Assembly (NCBI GenBank): GCA_963717945.1
Contig: CAVQXT010000003.1
Coordinates: forward strand, 744,001 to 808,000
Origin: FEN-299 sp963717945
GTDB lineage: Bacteria; Acidobacteriota; Vicinamibacteria; Vicinamibacterales; Fen-181
Reading direction: 5' to 3'
DNA: 64,000 nt
The notes under the pieces: generated by a model
What the model saw: the letters and a program-made list of their open reading frames with translations, nothing else
What the model was told of the DNA's origin: nothing
Databases searched by the model: none
Shown here: positions 1-8,037 of the stretch, in pieces
Layout: each line of letters begins with the position of its first letter
Position numbering within the stretch: position 1 is the first letter of the stretch
Translations under genes and position numbers: made by a program

Positions 1-149
1 TGCCGATTCTGACAGGATAGACAAGGCGTCGGTGTCGGCCGCGTGGCGAGCTTGTGAAACTAGTGTGACAGCGGGCCAACCCGGGCCGCTGCACCGCCAG
101 GTTGGGCGATGATGATCGCGCGCCAGCGCGGTCGGATCGGGGAGTGACC

Positions 150-878
150 ATGGCGACGACGGTGCTGGTCGTGGAGGACGAGGCGCACATCCGCGAACTG
201 GTGTGCCTGCACATGCAGCTCGAGGGCTACACGTGCATTCCCGTCGGCGACGGCCGCCAGGCGCTGCAGATCGCGGGCGAGCAGAAGCTGGACCTGATCG
301 TGCTCGACCTGATGATCCCCGGCCTCGACGGCCTGACCGTCTGCCGCGCGATCAGGCGCGAGGGACAGAACCGCGACGTCCCGATCCTGATCCTCACGGC
401 CCGGCGGGAGGAGGCGGACAAGGTGCTGGGGCTCGAGAGCGGCGCCGACGACTACCTCGCCAAGCCGTTCAGCGTCCGCGAGTTGGTCGCCAGGGCGCAC
501 GCGCTGCTCCGACGTGTCCGGCGGGCTTCGGAAGCCGCCGCGGGCGGCGAGCCGGCCGCGGCCGGCCTGGTGCCGCGCACGGTGTCAGTGCACGGCGTGG
601 ATCTCGACCCGGCGCGCCGGACGGCGCGCGTCCGGGGGCGTGACGTCGACCTGACCAACCAGGAGTTCAACCTGCTGCTGCTGTTCGCCGAGCACCCGGG
701 GATCGTCTTCAGCCGTACGGCGCTGCTCTCCAAGATCTGGAAGGGCGACACGTTCGTCACCGAGCGCAGCGTGGACACGCTGGTCAAACGCCTGCGCCAC
801 AAGATCGAGGCGGATCCCGCGAACCCGGCGCTGGTCCTCACGCAGTGGGGCGTCGGGTACAAGCTCGCCGACGTGTGA
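150..878 (+). CDS. OmpR/PhoB-family response regulator
   Basis: Transcriptional response regulator of 242 residues, the output half of a two-component pair with the kinase that follows. Residues 1-120 are a receiver domain: acidic pocket E9/D10, phospho-acceptor D53 in VLDLMIPG, T83, and K105 in LAKPF. Residues about 150-240 form a winged-helix DNA-binding domain ending in WGVGYKL, typical of the OmpR/PhoB class. The ATG at 150 is preferred because the first receiver strand follows at once; a GTG at 144 is also in frame. The stop lies just before, or overlaps, the kinase start, so the two are translationally coupled. The regulon cannot be read from the sequence. Bases 1-149 hold no gene that I can support. 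Confidence 0.93.
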   Translation: MATTVLVVEDEAHIRELVCLHMQLEGYTCIPVGDGRQALQIAGEQKLDLIVLDLMIPGLDGLTVCRAIRREGQNRDVPILILTARREEADKVLGLESGADDYLAKPFSVRELVARAHALLRRVRRASEAAAGGEPAAAGLVPRTVSVHGVDLDPARRTARVRGRDVDLTNQEFNLLLLFAEHPGIVFSRTALLSKIWKGDTFVTERSVDTLVKRLRHKIEADPANPALVLTQWGVGYKLADV

Positions 879-883
879 TCGCC

Positions 884-2344
884 ATGCCCGAACGCGCCTG
901 GTACCGCAGTCTCTACTGGCGAATCGCGGCCGGGTTCGTGTGCTTCCTCGGCCTGACGCTCGTCATCCAGGCCAGCCTCTTCCTCGTCGTCGTGGTCCGC
1001 GCCGAGCGCGACGTGTCGGGGCCCGCGCTCGACGCGTTCGCGTCCACGGTGGCCGCCGGCGTCGCCGCCGAAATCCAGGCGCACGGCCTGGTCGAAGTCG
1101 AGCGCCACCTGGCCGACCGGTACGGCAGCCTCCCGAGGCCGGTCTGGCTGATCATGGAGGACGGCACGATCTTCTCCGGGCGCTGGGGCCCGCCTCCGCC
1201 CGGGCTCGTGCGCCGTCTGCGCCAGCGGCCGCCGGGGATGGGCGGCCGGCCGCCGCTCAGCAGCCCGGAGGGCCGGGGCATGCTCCGGGTCCGCCGGATG
1301 GCCGCGGCGCCGGTCGTCGTCGGCGGCCAGACGGTCGGCACTGTCCTCGTCCAGGCAGGGCGGCCGTCGGAATTCGTCGCGCGCGAAATCGGCCCGGTGC
1401 TGCTGCTGATCGCGCTCGTGCTCGTCATTGGCGTCGGGGCGCTGGCCGCGGTGTTCGTCTTCCGGCCGGCCAACCGCCGCCTGCAGGAACTGGCCGCCAC
1501 GGCCACCCGGCTCGGCGCCGGCGACACGTCGGCGCGGGCGTCGGAAACCGGGGGCGACGAGATCGCCGGCGTGGCGCAGGCCTTCAACCGGATGGCCGAC
1601 GATCTCACCGAGCGCGCCGAGGCGCTGCAGGTGTCCGACCGCGTCCGCCGCCAGCTGCTCGCCGACGTCTCCCACGAGCTGAGGACGCCGCTGACCGCCA
1701 TTCGCGGCTATCTCGAGACGCTCGAGATGCCGTCGATCGCGCTCAACGACGCCACGCGCACCCGCTACCTGGGGATCGTGCGGGAGGAGTCGCTGCGCCT
1801 CGAGCGGATCGTCGGCGACTTGCTCGACCTCGCCAGGCTCGAGGCCGGCGGCGGAGAGTTCTGTCTCGAGGACGTGCCGATCGGGCCGATCTTCGCCCGC
1901 GTGCTGGAGCGTCACGGGCGCGCGGCGCAGGAGCGCGGCGTGGCGCTCGAATCGTGCGGCGACCAGACCATCCTCGTGCGCGCCGACCCGATGCGCCTCG
2001 AGCAGGCGCTGCAGAACCTCGCGGCCAACGCGCTGCGCCACGTCGCGCCCGGGGGCCGCGTCCGGCTCGAGGTCGAGCGGCGGGCGGACGGCGTGGCCCT
2101 GTCGGTCGCGGACAACGGCACCGGCATCCTGCCGGAGCACCTGCCGCACGTGTTCGATCGCTTCTACAAGTCGGAGGCCTCGCGCTCGGACGGATCCGAC
2201 GCGGCCGGCAGCGGCCTGGGCCTGTCGATCGTCAAGACGATCGTCGAGCGTCACGGCGGCCGGATCGGCGTCCGCAGCACGCCCGGCGTCGAAACGGTCT
2301 TCGAGATCGTCCTGCCCGACGAGGACGCCGCCGCGGACGGCTGA
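884..2344 (+). CDS. Sensor histidine kinase (HAMP-HisKA-HATPase)
   Basis: Inner-membrane sensor kinase of 486 residues, partner of the preceding regulator. A membrane helix at about 13-37 and another at about 170-195 enclose a periplasmic sensing region of roughly 130 residues that is rich in Pro and Gly. A HAMP linker follows (about 195-250), then the dimerisation and phospho-acceptor helix with H264 in DVSHELRTPL, and an ATPase domain with an N box (NLAANALRH), a G1 box (DNGTGI) and a G2 box (GSGLGLSI). The start at 884 (MPERAW) is chosen. A GTG at 875 would overlap the regulator stop as GTGA and is the main alternative. The short periplasmic domain has no recognisable ligand-binding fold. 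Confidence 0.92.
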   Translation: MPERAWYRSLYWRIAAGFVCFLGLTLVIQASLFLVVVVRAERDVSGPALDAFASTVAAGVAAEIQAHGLVEVERHLADRYGSLPRPVWLIMEDGTIFSGRWGPPPPGLVRRLRQRPPGMGGRPPLSSPEGRGMLRVRRMAAAPVVVGGQTVGTVLVQAGRPSEFVAREIGPVLLLIALVLVIGVGALAAVFVFRPANRRLQELAATATRLGAGDTSARASETGGDEIAGVAQAFNRMADDLTERAEALQVSDRVRRQLLADVSHELRTPLTAIRGYLETLEMPSIALNDATRTRYLGIVREESLRLERIVGDLLDLARLEAGGGEFCLEDVPIGPIFARVLERHGRAAQERGVALESCGDQTILVRADPMRLEQALQNLAANALRHVAPGGRVRLEVERRADGVALSVADNGTGILPEHLPHVFDRFYKSEASRSDGSDAAGSGLGLSIVKTIVERHGGRIGVRSTPGVETVFEIVLPDEDAAADG

Positions 2345-2441
2345 CGGCTCACGGCTTACGCCTTACGGCTCAGGCCAAAAGGCTCAAGGCTCAGGCCAAA
2401 AGGCTCAAGGCTCAGGGCTCAAGGCTGCACCGGGATAGCTG
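2343..2441. repeat. Heptamer array, GGCTCAA type
   Basis: Fourteen consecutive 7-bp units fill the space between the kinase stop and the methyltransferase ATG, ending one base before that ATG. Typical units are CAAGGCT and CAGGGCT, with drift to TACGCCT at the left end. Most differences between units are transitions. No clear Shine-Dalgarno sequence is left in front of the next gene. Confidence 0.85.
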
Positions 2442-3239
2442 ATGGATCCTTCGACGATCGATTACGCGAGTTTCTACCGCGAGCGCGTGCGGGCCGCCAA
2501 CCGGCCCGAACGATCGCCCGACTACTGGAACGGCCGCGCCGCGACGATGAGCGAGCGGGGATTCGACACGCCCTACGTGCGGGAGTTCCTGGCGCGCATG
2601 AACCTCGCCGGCTGTTCGACGCTGCTCGACGTCGGATGCGGCCCCGGGACGATCGGCCTGTCGGCGGCGCCGCATCTCGCGCGCGTCTACGGGCTCGACC
2701 ACAGCCCGACCATGCTGTCGGCCTTCGTCGCCAACGCGCAGGCTCGCGGTCTCGCGGCGGTCACGCCGATCCTCCGATCCTGGGACGACGATTGGACCGA
2801 CGTTCCCGTGTGCGACATCGTCGTGGCGTCGAGATCCACGGCGGTGCCGGACCTCGAGGCGGCGATCGCGAAGCTCCAGGCCAGGGCCCGCCGGCGCGTC
2901 TACGTGACCTACCCGGCCGACGGTCACCTGGTCGGCGACGACGTGCGCCGCGCCATCGGCCGCGAGGCGTCGGCGCTGCCCGACTACCTGTGCGTCGTGG
3001 GCATCCTGCACCAGCTGGGGCTCCACCCGACGCTCGACTACCTGCCCGGCGAGAACCGCCTGGCGCTGGCCGCCGACTTCGAGGAGTTCCGCGCGCGGAT
3101 CGACCGGATGCTCGGCGGGCTCAGCGAGGAGGAGGTGCCTCGACTCGCGGCCTACTTCGAGGCCCGCCGCGATCGCCAGCCGGACGCGCCGATGCGCTGG
3201 GCGCTCTTCTCGTGGGAAACGGGCGCCCGCCGTACGTAG
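2442..3239 (+). CDS. Class I SAM-dependent methyltransferase
   Basis: Cytoplasmic methyltransferase-like protein of 265 residues. Motif I is clear at about residues 61-70 (LLDVGCGPGT), followed by an acidic strand end (YGLDHS) that would bind the SAM ribose. The substrate is not predictable. The N-terminal 50 residues contain FYRERV and a DYWNGRA segment seen in several small-molecule methyltransferases. It follows the two-component pair on the same strand but is separated by a heptamer array, so co-transcription is possible but not shown. The stop codon lies inside a palindrome (3231-3282). Confidence 0.85.
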   Translation: MDPSTIDYASFYRERVRAANRPERSPDYWNGRAATMSERGFDTPYVREFLARMNLAGCSTLLDVGCGPGTIGLSAAPHLARVYGLDHSPTMLSAFVANAQARGLAAVTPILRSWDDDWTDVPVCDIVVASRSTAVPDLEAAIAKLQARARRRVYVTYPADGHLVGDDVRRAIGREASALPDYLCVVGILHQLGLHPTLDYLPGENRLALAADFEEFRARIDRMLGGLSEEEVPRLAAYFEARRDRQPDAPMRWALFSWETGARRT

Positions 3240-3282
3240 ACCCGCCAGCCGATGCCGCCCCTGAAGGGGCGGCCTACGTACG
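3231..3282. repeat. Nested inverted repeat after methyltransferase
   Basis: Outer arms CGTACGTAG (3231-3239) and CTACGTACG (3274-3282) enclose a second perfect palindrome, GCCGCCCCTGAAGGGGCGGC (3254-3273). The methyltransferase stop codon TAG is part of the left outer arm. There is no T-run after it, so it is more likely a REP-like or RNA-stabilising hairpin than an intrinsic terminator. Confidence 0.7.
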
Positions 3283-3324
3283 CGAGACCGGGGCGTTTCA
3301 ACCGGTTCGCGATACGATGGCGCG

Positions 3325-5052
3325 ATGACCAGCAGCCAGATCCGCCTCTGGCAGCGTGCCGCCGTCTACGGCAGCCTGTGGGCCGCCGTCGAGATCGTCG
3401 TCGGCAGCTTCCTCCACAACTTGAGGATTCCCTTCGCCGGCAGCGTGCTCGCCGCGGGAGGCGTGGCCATCCTGACCGCGAGCCACCGCGCGTCGCCCGA
3501 GAAGGGGCTCATCTGGCGCACGGCGCTCGTCTGCGCCCTCATGAAGTCGGTGTCGCCGAGCGCGGTCATCCTCGGCCCGATGATCGGCATCCTCATGGAG
3601 GGCGTGCTGCTCGAGTCCTCCGTCCGGATCTTCCGGAACCGCGTGCCCGGATACCTCGTCGGCGGCGCGCTGGCCGTCTCCTGGTCGATGGCCCAGCGGG
3701 TGCTGAACGCGCTCGTGGCGTTCGGCACCGACGTCGTGCGCCTGTACGTGGACGCCTACACCTACGCCTCGCGGTCGCTCGGCGTCTCCTCGTTCGGCCC
3801 GTTCGACCTGATCGTCACGCTGGTCGGCCTCGAGATGTGCACGGGCCTCCTCGCCGCGCTGTTCGGCCTGCGCGTCGCCCGGCAGGCCGGCGCGGCGACC
3901 GCGGCGGCCCCGGCTCCCGGCGCGCCGAGCCCCTGGTTTCCCGGCCCGCCGATCACCGCGGAGGGCCAGTGGTCGCTGACGCGGCTGGCGCTGGTCGCCG
4001 GGGCGATGGTCGCCGGCATGACCGGCGTCGGCCTGTTGCCGCTCTGGGCGAGCGCGATCTACGCGGCAGCCTTCTCGGCCATCGTGCTCGGCGCCTATCC
4101 GCGGGCGGCGGCCAGGATTCGCCGGCCGTCACTGTGGATCGAATTCGCGGTGGTGATGCTGCTGGCCGGCCTCCTGCTGGGCGGCGCGCGTCACGGCCTC
4201 GCCGGCATGACCGACGGCCTGGCCGCCGGCGCGGCGATGGTGCTGCGCGCGACGATCGTGCTCTTCGGGTTCACCGCCATCTCGGTGGAGCTGCGCAATC
4301 CGTCGATCCTCGCGTTCGTCGAGCGCCGGGGCCTGCGCGGATTGTCCGACGCCCTGGGCGTCGCCTTCGCCACCCTGCCCGCGTTCACCTCGGCGCTGGC
4401 GGAGCAGCGCCGGCTCTGGCGCCGGCCGGGGCAGCTGGTCGTGAATCTGCTTCAGATCGCCAACGGTCTCGTCGCGGCCGGCGGCGGCGACTCCACCGCG
4501 CGGCCCGCCGTCGTGATCACCGGCGCCACGGGGTCGGGCAAGACCACACTGACGCTGGCCGTGGTCGACCGCCTGCGTTCGCGCGGCGTTCGCGTGTCCG
4601 GCATCGTGGCGCCGGGCATCCTGACTGGCGGCCGCCGCACCGGCTTCGATCTGGTCAACCTCGCGACCGGCCAGCGGGTCCCGCTGGCCCGGGAGCAGGG
4701 GAACGTCGGCGGGCCGCACGCGCGGTGGAGCCGATTCGCGTTCTCGCCCGAGGGGCTCGCCCTCGGCCGCCGCGCGCTGACCGACGACGCCCGCGGGGCC
4801 GACGTGGTGGTCGTCGATGAGGTCGGGCCGTTCGAGCTGTCGGGAGGCGGATGGGCGCAGCCGCTGGACGCGCTCGCGCACGGAGACGCCGGCGCCCTGC
4901 TGCTCGTCGTGCGGGAGTCGGTGGTGGACGCGGTCAGGGCCCGGTGGGGATCGGCCGACACCGCCGTCTTCGACGTGGCGGCCGCCGATCCCGACGCGAT
5001 TGCCGCGCGGCTCCACACGGGCTCAAGGCTCAAGGCCCAAGGCTCAGGCTAA
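3325..5052 (+). CDS. Polytopic membrane protein fused to THEP1-type NTPase
   Basis: Protein of 575 residues with two parts. Residues 1-380 are hydrophobic, with about eight possible membrane helices and a Pro/Ala-rich linker near 190-210; I do not recognise this part for certain, though it is reminiscent of small-molecule transporter membrane subunits. Residues 395-560 match the THEP1 nucleoside-triphosphatase family: Walker A GATGSGKTT (400-408), a family segment GGRRTGFDLVNL (435-446), and Walker B VVVVDEVGPFE (494-504). THEP1 proteins hydrolyse NTPs or dNTPs in vitro and have an unclear role. The fusion suggests an NTPase-coupled membrane function. The last codons (KAQGSG, then stop) are encoded by a heptamer array. 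Confidence 0.8.
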   Translation: MTSSQIRLWQRAAVYGSLWAAVEIVVGSFLHNLRIPFAGSVLAAGGVAILTASHRASPEKGLIWRTALVCALMKSVSPSAVILGPMIGILMEGVLLESSVRIFRNRVPGYLVGGALAVSWSMAQRVLNALVAFGTDVVRLYVDAYTYASRSLGVSSFGPFDLIVTLVGLEMCTGLLAALFGLRVARQAGAATAAAPAPGAPSPWFPGPPITAEGQWSLTRLALVAGAMVAGMTGVGLLPLWASAIYAAAFSAIVLGAYPRAAARIRRPSLWIEFAVVMLLAGLLLGGARHGLAGMTDGLAAGAAMVLRATIVLFGFTAISVELRNPSILAFVERRGLRGLSDALGVAFATLPAFTSALAEQRRLWRRPGQLVVNLLQIANGLVAAGGGDSTARPAVVITGATGSGKTTLTLAVVDRLRSRGVRVSGIVAPGILTGGRRTGFDLVNLATGQRVPLAREQGNVGGPHARWSRFAFSPEGLALGRRALTDDARGADVVVVDEVGPFELSGGGWAQPLDALAHGDAGALLLVVRESVVDAVRARWGSADTAVFDVAAADPDAIAARLHTGSRLKAQGSG

Positions 5053-5080
5053 GAGGCTCAGGGCTCAAGGCTCACGCCTG
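5019..5080. repeat. Heptamer array overlapping the THEP1-fusion stop
   Basis: About nine 7-bp units of the GGCTCAA / GGCTCAG / GGCCCAA type. The first five lie inside the upstream coding sequence and provide its stop codon; the rest are non-coding. Confidence 0.8.
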
Positions 5081-5183
5081 CCCGCCGTCGCCCTTGTCCC
5101 CGCCGGAGCACAGCTCAGGCACGGCGGCACCCCGCAGATCCCGACTTCCGCGCGTTTTTCCTTCCTGTCCCGGCACGTGCGAC

Positions 5184-5198
5184 TGGCACGCGCTTTGA
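5184..5198 (+). promoter_or_regulatory. Candidate sigma-54 promoter for BON protein
   Basis: TGGCACG, four bases, then TTGA closely matches the -24/-12 consensus TGGCACG-N4-TTGC. It is 78 bp upstream of the BON-domain ATG at 5276. The -12 C is replaced by A, which weakens the call. A sigma-54 activator gene is present at 32495. Confidence 0.45.
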
Positions 5199-5275
5199 TC
5201 TCTTCAAGTACGGTTGCCTGCGCCTGCATGAGGTCGGCCATCGCGCCGGGACTCATTCATCAGGAGGGTTACCCC

Positions 5276-5824
5276 ATGCTGAAGCAGGCCGCGCTGACAG
5301 GGGCCGTGGCGTTGCTGCTCTCGGGCGCCGTGCACGGTCAGGGCGTGCGGAGCGATGCGCAGATATTCGGCGACGTCGCGCGGGAAGTGGTCACCTACCC
5401 GAGGTTCACCGTCTTCGACAACATCAGCGGCCGCGTCGATCACGGCGTGGTGACGCTCACCGGCGAGGTGACGATGCCGTTCAAGGCGGGCGACATCGCG
5501 AACCGCGTGGCTCGGGTGCGGGGGGTCACCGCGGTCAGGAACGAGATCCAGACGCTGCCCGTCTCGTTCTTCGACGACGAACTGCGGTACCGGATCGCGC
5601 GGGCGATCTACGGGAACCCCGACTTCTGGCGGTACGCGTCGATGCAGAATCCACCGATTCACATCATCGTCGACAACGGGCACGTTACGCTGACCGGCGT
5701 CGTCAACAACGATGTCGAGCGGGCGCTTGCGGGCAACCTGGCCAATTCGTTCAACGCGTTCTCGGTCGAGAACGACCTGAGGACCGATGCCGAAATGAGG
5801 GCGCTGCTCGCGAAGGTGGGCTGA
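5276..5824 (+). CDS. Periplasmic protein with two BON domains
   Basis: Secreted protein of 182 residues. A Sec signal peptide (about 1-21, ending AVHGQG) precedes two BON modules at about 35-95 and 101-170, each with the hallmark glycine strand (HGVVTLTGEV and NGHVTLTGVV). BON domains bind membranes or phospholipids in OsmY-like periplasmic stress proteins; the exact role here is unknown. The start is fixed by a strong AGGAGG site 9 bases upstream of the ATG at 5276. A sigma-54-like promoter lies upstream, suggesting stress- or nitrogen-type control. The stop abuts a heptamer array shared with the convergent gene. Confidence 0.88.
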   Translation: MLKQAALTGAVALLLSGAVHGQGVRSDAQIFGDVAREVVTYPRFTVFDNISGRVDHGVVTLTGEVTMPFKAGDIANRVARVRGVTAVRNEIQTLPVSFFDDELRYRIARAIYGNPDFWRYASMQNPPIHIIVDNGHVTLTGVVNNDVERALAGNLANSFNAFSVENDLRTDAEMRALLAKVG

Positions 5825-5894
5825 GGCTCTCATTCTGAGCCTTGAGCCCTGAGCCTTCCTCTTAGCGTGAGCCCTGAGCCTCGAGCCCTGAGCC
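5824..5894. repeat. Heptamer array between convergent genes
   Basis: About ten units of TGAGCCC / TGAGCCT type (the reverse complement of the GGCTCAA family) fill the whole gap between the BON gene and the convergent VIT gene. Both stop codons touch it. Confidence 0.8.
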
Positions 5895-7031
5895 TCAGTG
5901 GCCGGCGAACAGGACGCCGAGGCCGTAGGTGATGGCCGCCTCCATGATGCCGACCACCGTCATCTCGGTGCCGCTCGCCCACCACGGCCGCGTCGTGACG
6001 AGCGCCTTGGAGGCGCCGACGGCGAAGTGCGCGAGCGTGCTGATGATGAACGAGGCGACGACGGCGCGCATCCCGTGGGTGAAGAGGAACGGGATGACCG
6101 GGATGATCCCGCCGACCGCGGTGGACAAGGTGGCCGAGATCGTCGAGCGCAGCGGGTTGGGGAAGCTCTCCTCGGAGAGCCCCAGTTCTTCGTGCACCAG
6201 CGCCTTGAGGAACTCCTTCGAGTCGGTCTGCAGCCGGCCCACCATCGCCTGCGCTTCGGCCGGCGAGAAGCCCTTGAGCTGGTAGAAGAGCTCGAGCTCG
6301 GTGCGCTCTTCGTCCGGATCGGCTTCGAGCTCCCGCCGCTCGCGCCCGACCTCCGACTCGTACATCTCGCGCTCGGACTTCGACGCGAGATACGCGCCGG
6401 CGCCCATCGAGAGCGCGCTGGCGAGCGTGCCGGCCAGGCCCGCGGCCAGCACGACGCTGCTGCCGCCCGTGTACCCGGCCATGCCGGAGACGATGCCGAA
6501 GACGGCGCCGAGGCCGTCGTTGACGCCGTAGATCGCGTCGCCGACCCAGCCCTTGCCGCGAACGTGCCACCGCTCGCGCCCGAGAATCGCGTCGAGCACC
6601 TTGCGCGGCGACGGGGGCGGCCCGGCGAGCGCGTGAAGCGTCCTCGCGTGCTCGCGCTCCTCGCGCGACACCTCGTCGGCCACCAGCCGGTCGGCGGGAT
6701 CGACGAACGCGGCCGTCAGCCGCTGGTACTCCTCTTCGGCGATGTTCTCTTCCTCCTCGAGCCGGTGGAGGATGACCGACTGATCGCCCAGCTTCTGCAG
6801 GAAGCTGAGGGACTGATGGACCGACCCGGGGTCCGGCGCGCGCCCGGTCGCCGCCTCGATGCGGGCGCTCCACCGCGCCGCGTGCCGCTCTTCGGATTCC
6901 GACAGCTGGCGCAGGATGTCCCGCCGGCGCGGATCGGTCTCGCGCTGGCCGAGCAGTCGATACGTGGTCGCGGCTTCGACCTCCTGGCGCCAGAGCTTCT
7001 GGAGTGACGCGAGGTACTGGTCGCGGTCCAT
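5895..7031 (-). CDS. Ferritin-like/VIT1 membrane protein (MbfA-like iron transporter)
   Basis: Protein of 378 residues combining a cytoplasmic ferritin-like (rubrerythrin) domain with a CCC1/VIT1 transporter domain. Residues 1-140 form the helical bundle with iron-ligand candidates E17, E48/E49/H50 and the later EREHAR motif. Residues about 160-378 carry the VIT signature YGVNDGLGAVFGIVSG (NDG at 171-173) and about five membrane helices. Family members such as MbfA export iron or manganese under excess or peroxide stress; that function is inferred. It is transcribed toward the BON gene and lies just after a ZIP transporter gene on the same strand, suggesting a metal-homeostasis unit. Confidence 0.9.
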   Translation of the reverse strand: MDRDQYLASLQKLWRQEVEAATTYRLLGQRETDPRRRDILRQLSESEERHAARWSARIEAATGRAPDPGSVHQSLSFLQKLGDQSVILHRLEEEENIAEEEYQRLTAAFVDPADRLVADEVSREEREHARTLHALAGPPPSPRKVLDAILGRERWHVRGKGWVGDAIYGVNDGLGAVFGIVSGMAGYTGGSSVVLAAGLAGTLASALSMGAGAYLASKSEREMYESEVGRERRELEADPDEERTELELFYQLKGFSPAEAQAMVGRLQTDSKEFLKALVHEELGLSEESFPNPLRSTISATLSTAVGGIIPVIPFLFTHGMRAVVASFIISTLAHFAVGASKALVTTRPWWASGTEMTVVGIMEAAITYGLGVLFAGH

Positions 7032-7040
7032 GAGCGTCGG

Positions 7041-7780
7041 CTACTCCCGGAGCCAGAAGGCGGTGGCGATGCCGGCCGCCAGCAGCAGGAGCTGTTCGAA
7101 CGCGCTGACGTCCACGTGCCCCTTGTGGAGGTCGGGCATCAGGTCCGCCATCGCGATGTAGAGGAAGCTCGCGGCCGCCACCGTCAGCGCGTAGGGCAGC
7201 ACGCCGGGCAGCGTACCCGAACGCCAGGAAGGCCGCGACCGTCCCGGTGACGGCACCGGCCGCCGACAGGACGCTCAGCCCGAGCGCCGGCCCGCGCCGG
7301 TAGCCCGCGTGAAGCAGGACGGCGAAATCGCCCACCTGCTGCGGCACTTCGTGCAGGGCCACGGCGACGGCCGTGCTCACCCCAAGCGGGATCGAGGTCT
7401 GGACCGCGGCGCCGATCGCCACGCCGTCCACGAAACTGTGGAAGCCGTGGCCGATGAGGATGAGGGCGCCGGGCCGGCCGTGCGTCTCGCAGTCCTCGCT
7501 GTGGCAGTGATGCCAGAGCACGAGCTTCTCGAGGACGAAGAAGCCCATGATGCCGGCGAGCAGGACCATCCCCGTCCGCGCGGGGCTCAGGTCGCGGAGC
7601 ACCTCGGGCAGGATCGACAGCAGCGCCACGCCGAGCAGCATGCCGACGGCGTAGCTGATCAGGTGCGGGACCAGACCCGATCCGCACCTTCGGCTTGAGC
7701 AGCAGGAGCACCGAGGCCAGGAGCAGGCTCCCGAAACTCCCGAGGACGCTGAGGCCTATGGCCGTCGCAAACAGATGCAC
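7041..7780 (-). pseudogene. ZIP-family metal transporter, two frameshifts
   Basis: Zinc/iron permease of the ZIP family, readable only by joining three frames. The first part (GTG at 7780, or ATG at 7852, to about 7676) gives VHLFATAIGLSV onward. The middle part (about 7676-7215) carries the diagnostic HSFVDG and HEVPQQVGDF motifs of ZIP helices IV and V. The last part (about 7215-7041) gives TLPYALT-like helices and ADLMPDLHKG. Breaks are near 7672-7680 and 7211-7216. The protein ends 9 bp upstream of the ferritin-VIT gene. Both breaks look like one-base indels with family similarity preserved on each side, so they may be assembly errors rather than decay. Confidence 0.75.
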
Positions 7781-7988
7781 CCCGGGATCATAAGCCAGCT
7801 CGACATCAGGCGTCGACCCTAGCTCACGTATACTGGTGCTGGGTAAAGACATTCAGAGTTCATGGCGGACGGCGTGAGGCGCCAGTCGTGGCCCGGTTCG
7901 TCGCGCCGGGCTCAGCTCGGCGGACCTCGCAATTCGCCCTTTGCGCCGACCCGGTCCGCGCCTGGCTCTCCAGCGCCGTCCGTGGAGC

Positions 7989-8037
7989 GTGAGACGTAAG
8001 GCGTAGGCCGCAAGCCGTCAGCCGTCAAGGAGGAGCG
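7989..8037. repeat. Heptamer array ending in acs ribosome-binding site
   Basis: Seven consecutive 7-bp units, such as GTAAGGC and GTCAGCC, run exactly to the acs ATG at 8038. The last unit (AGGAGCG) together with the end of the previous one supplies the Shine-Dalgarno AGGAGG. So the array is placed in phase with the start codon. Confidence 0.8.

Noticed and set aside
4817..5275. N-terminal extension of the BON protein
   Set aside because: The frame is open far upstream but overlaps the THEP1-fusion gene in another frame; a signal peptide and AGGAGG fix the start at 5276.
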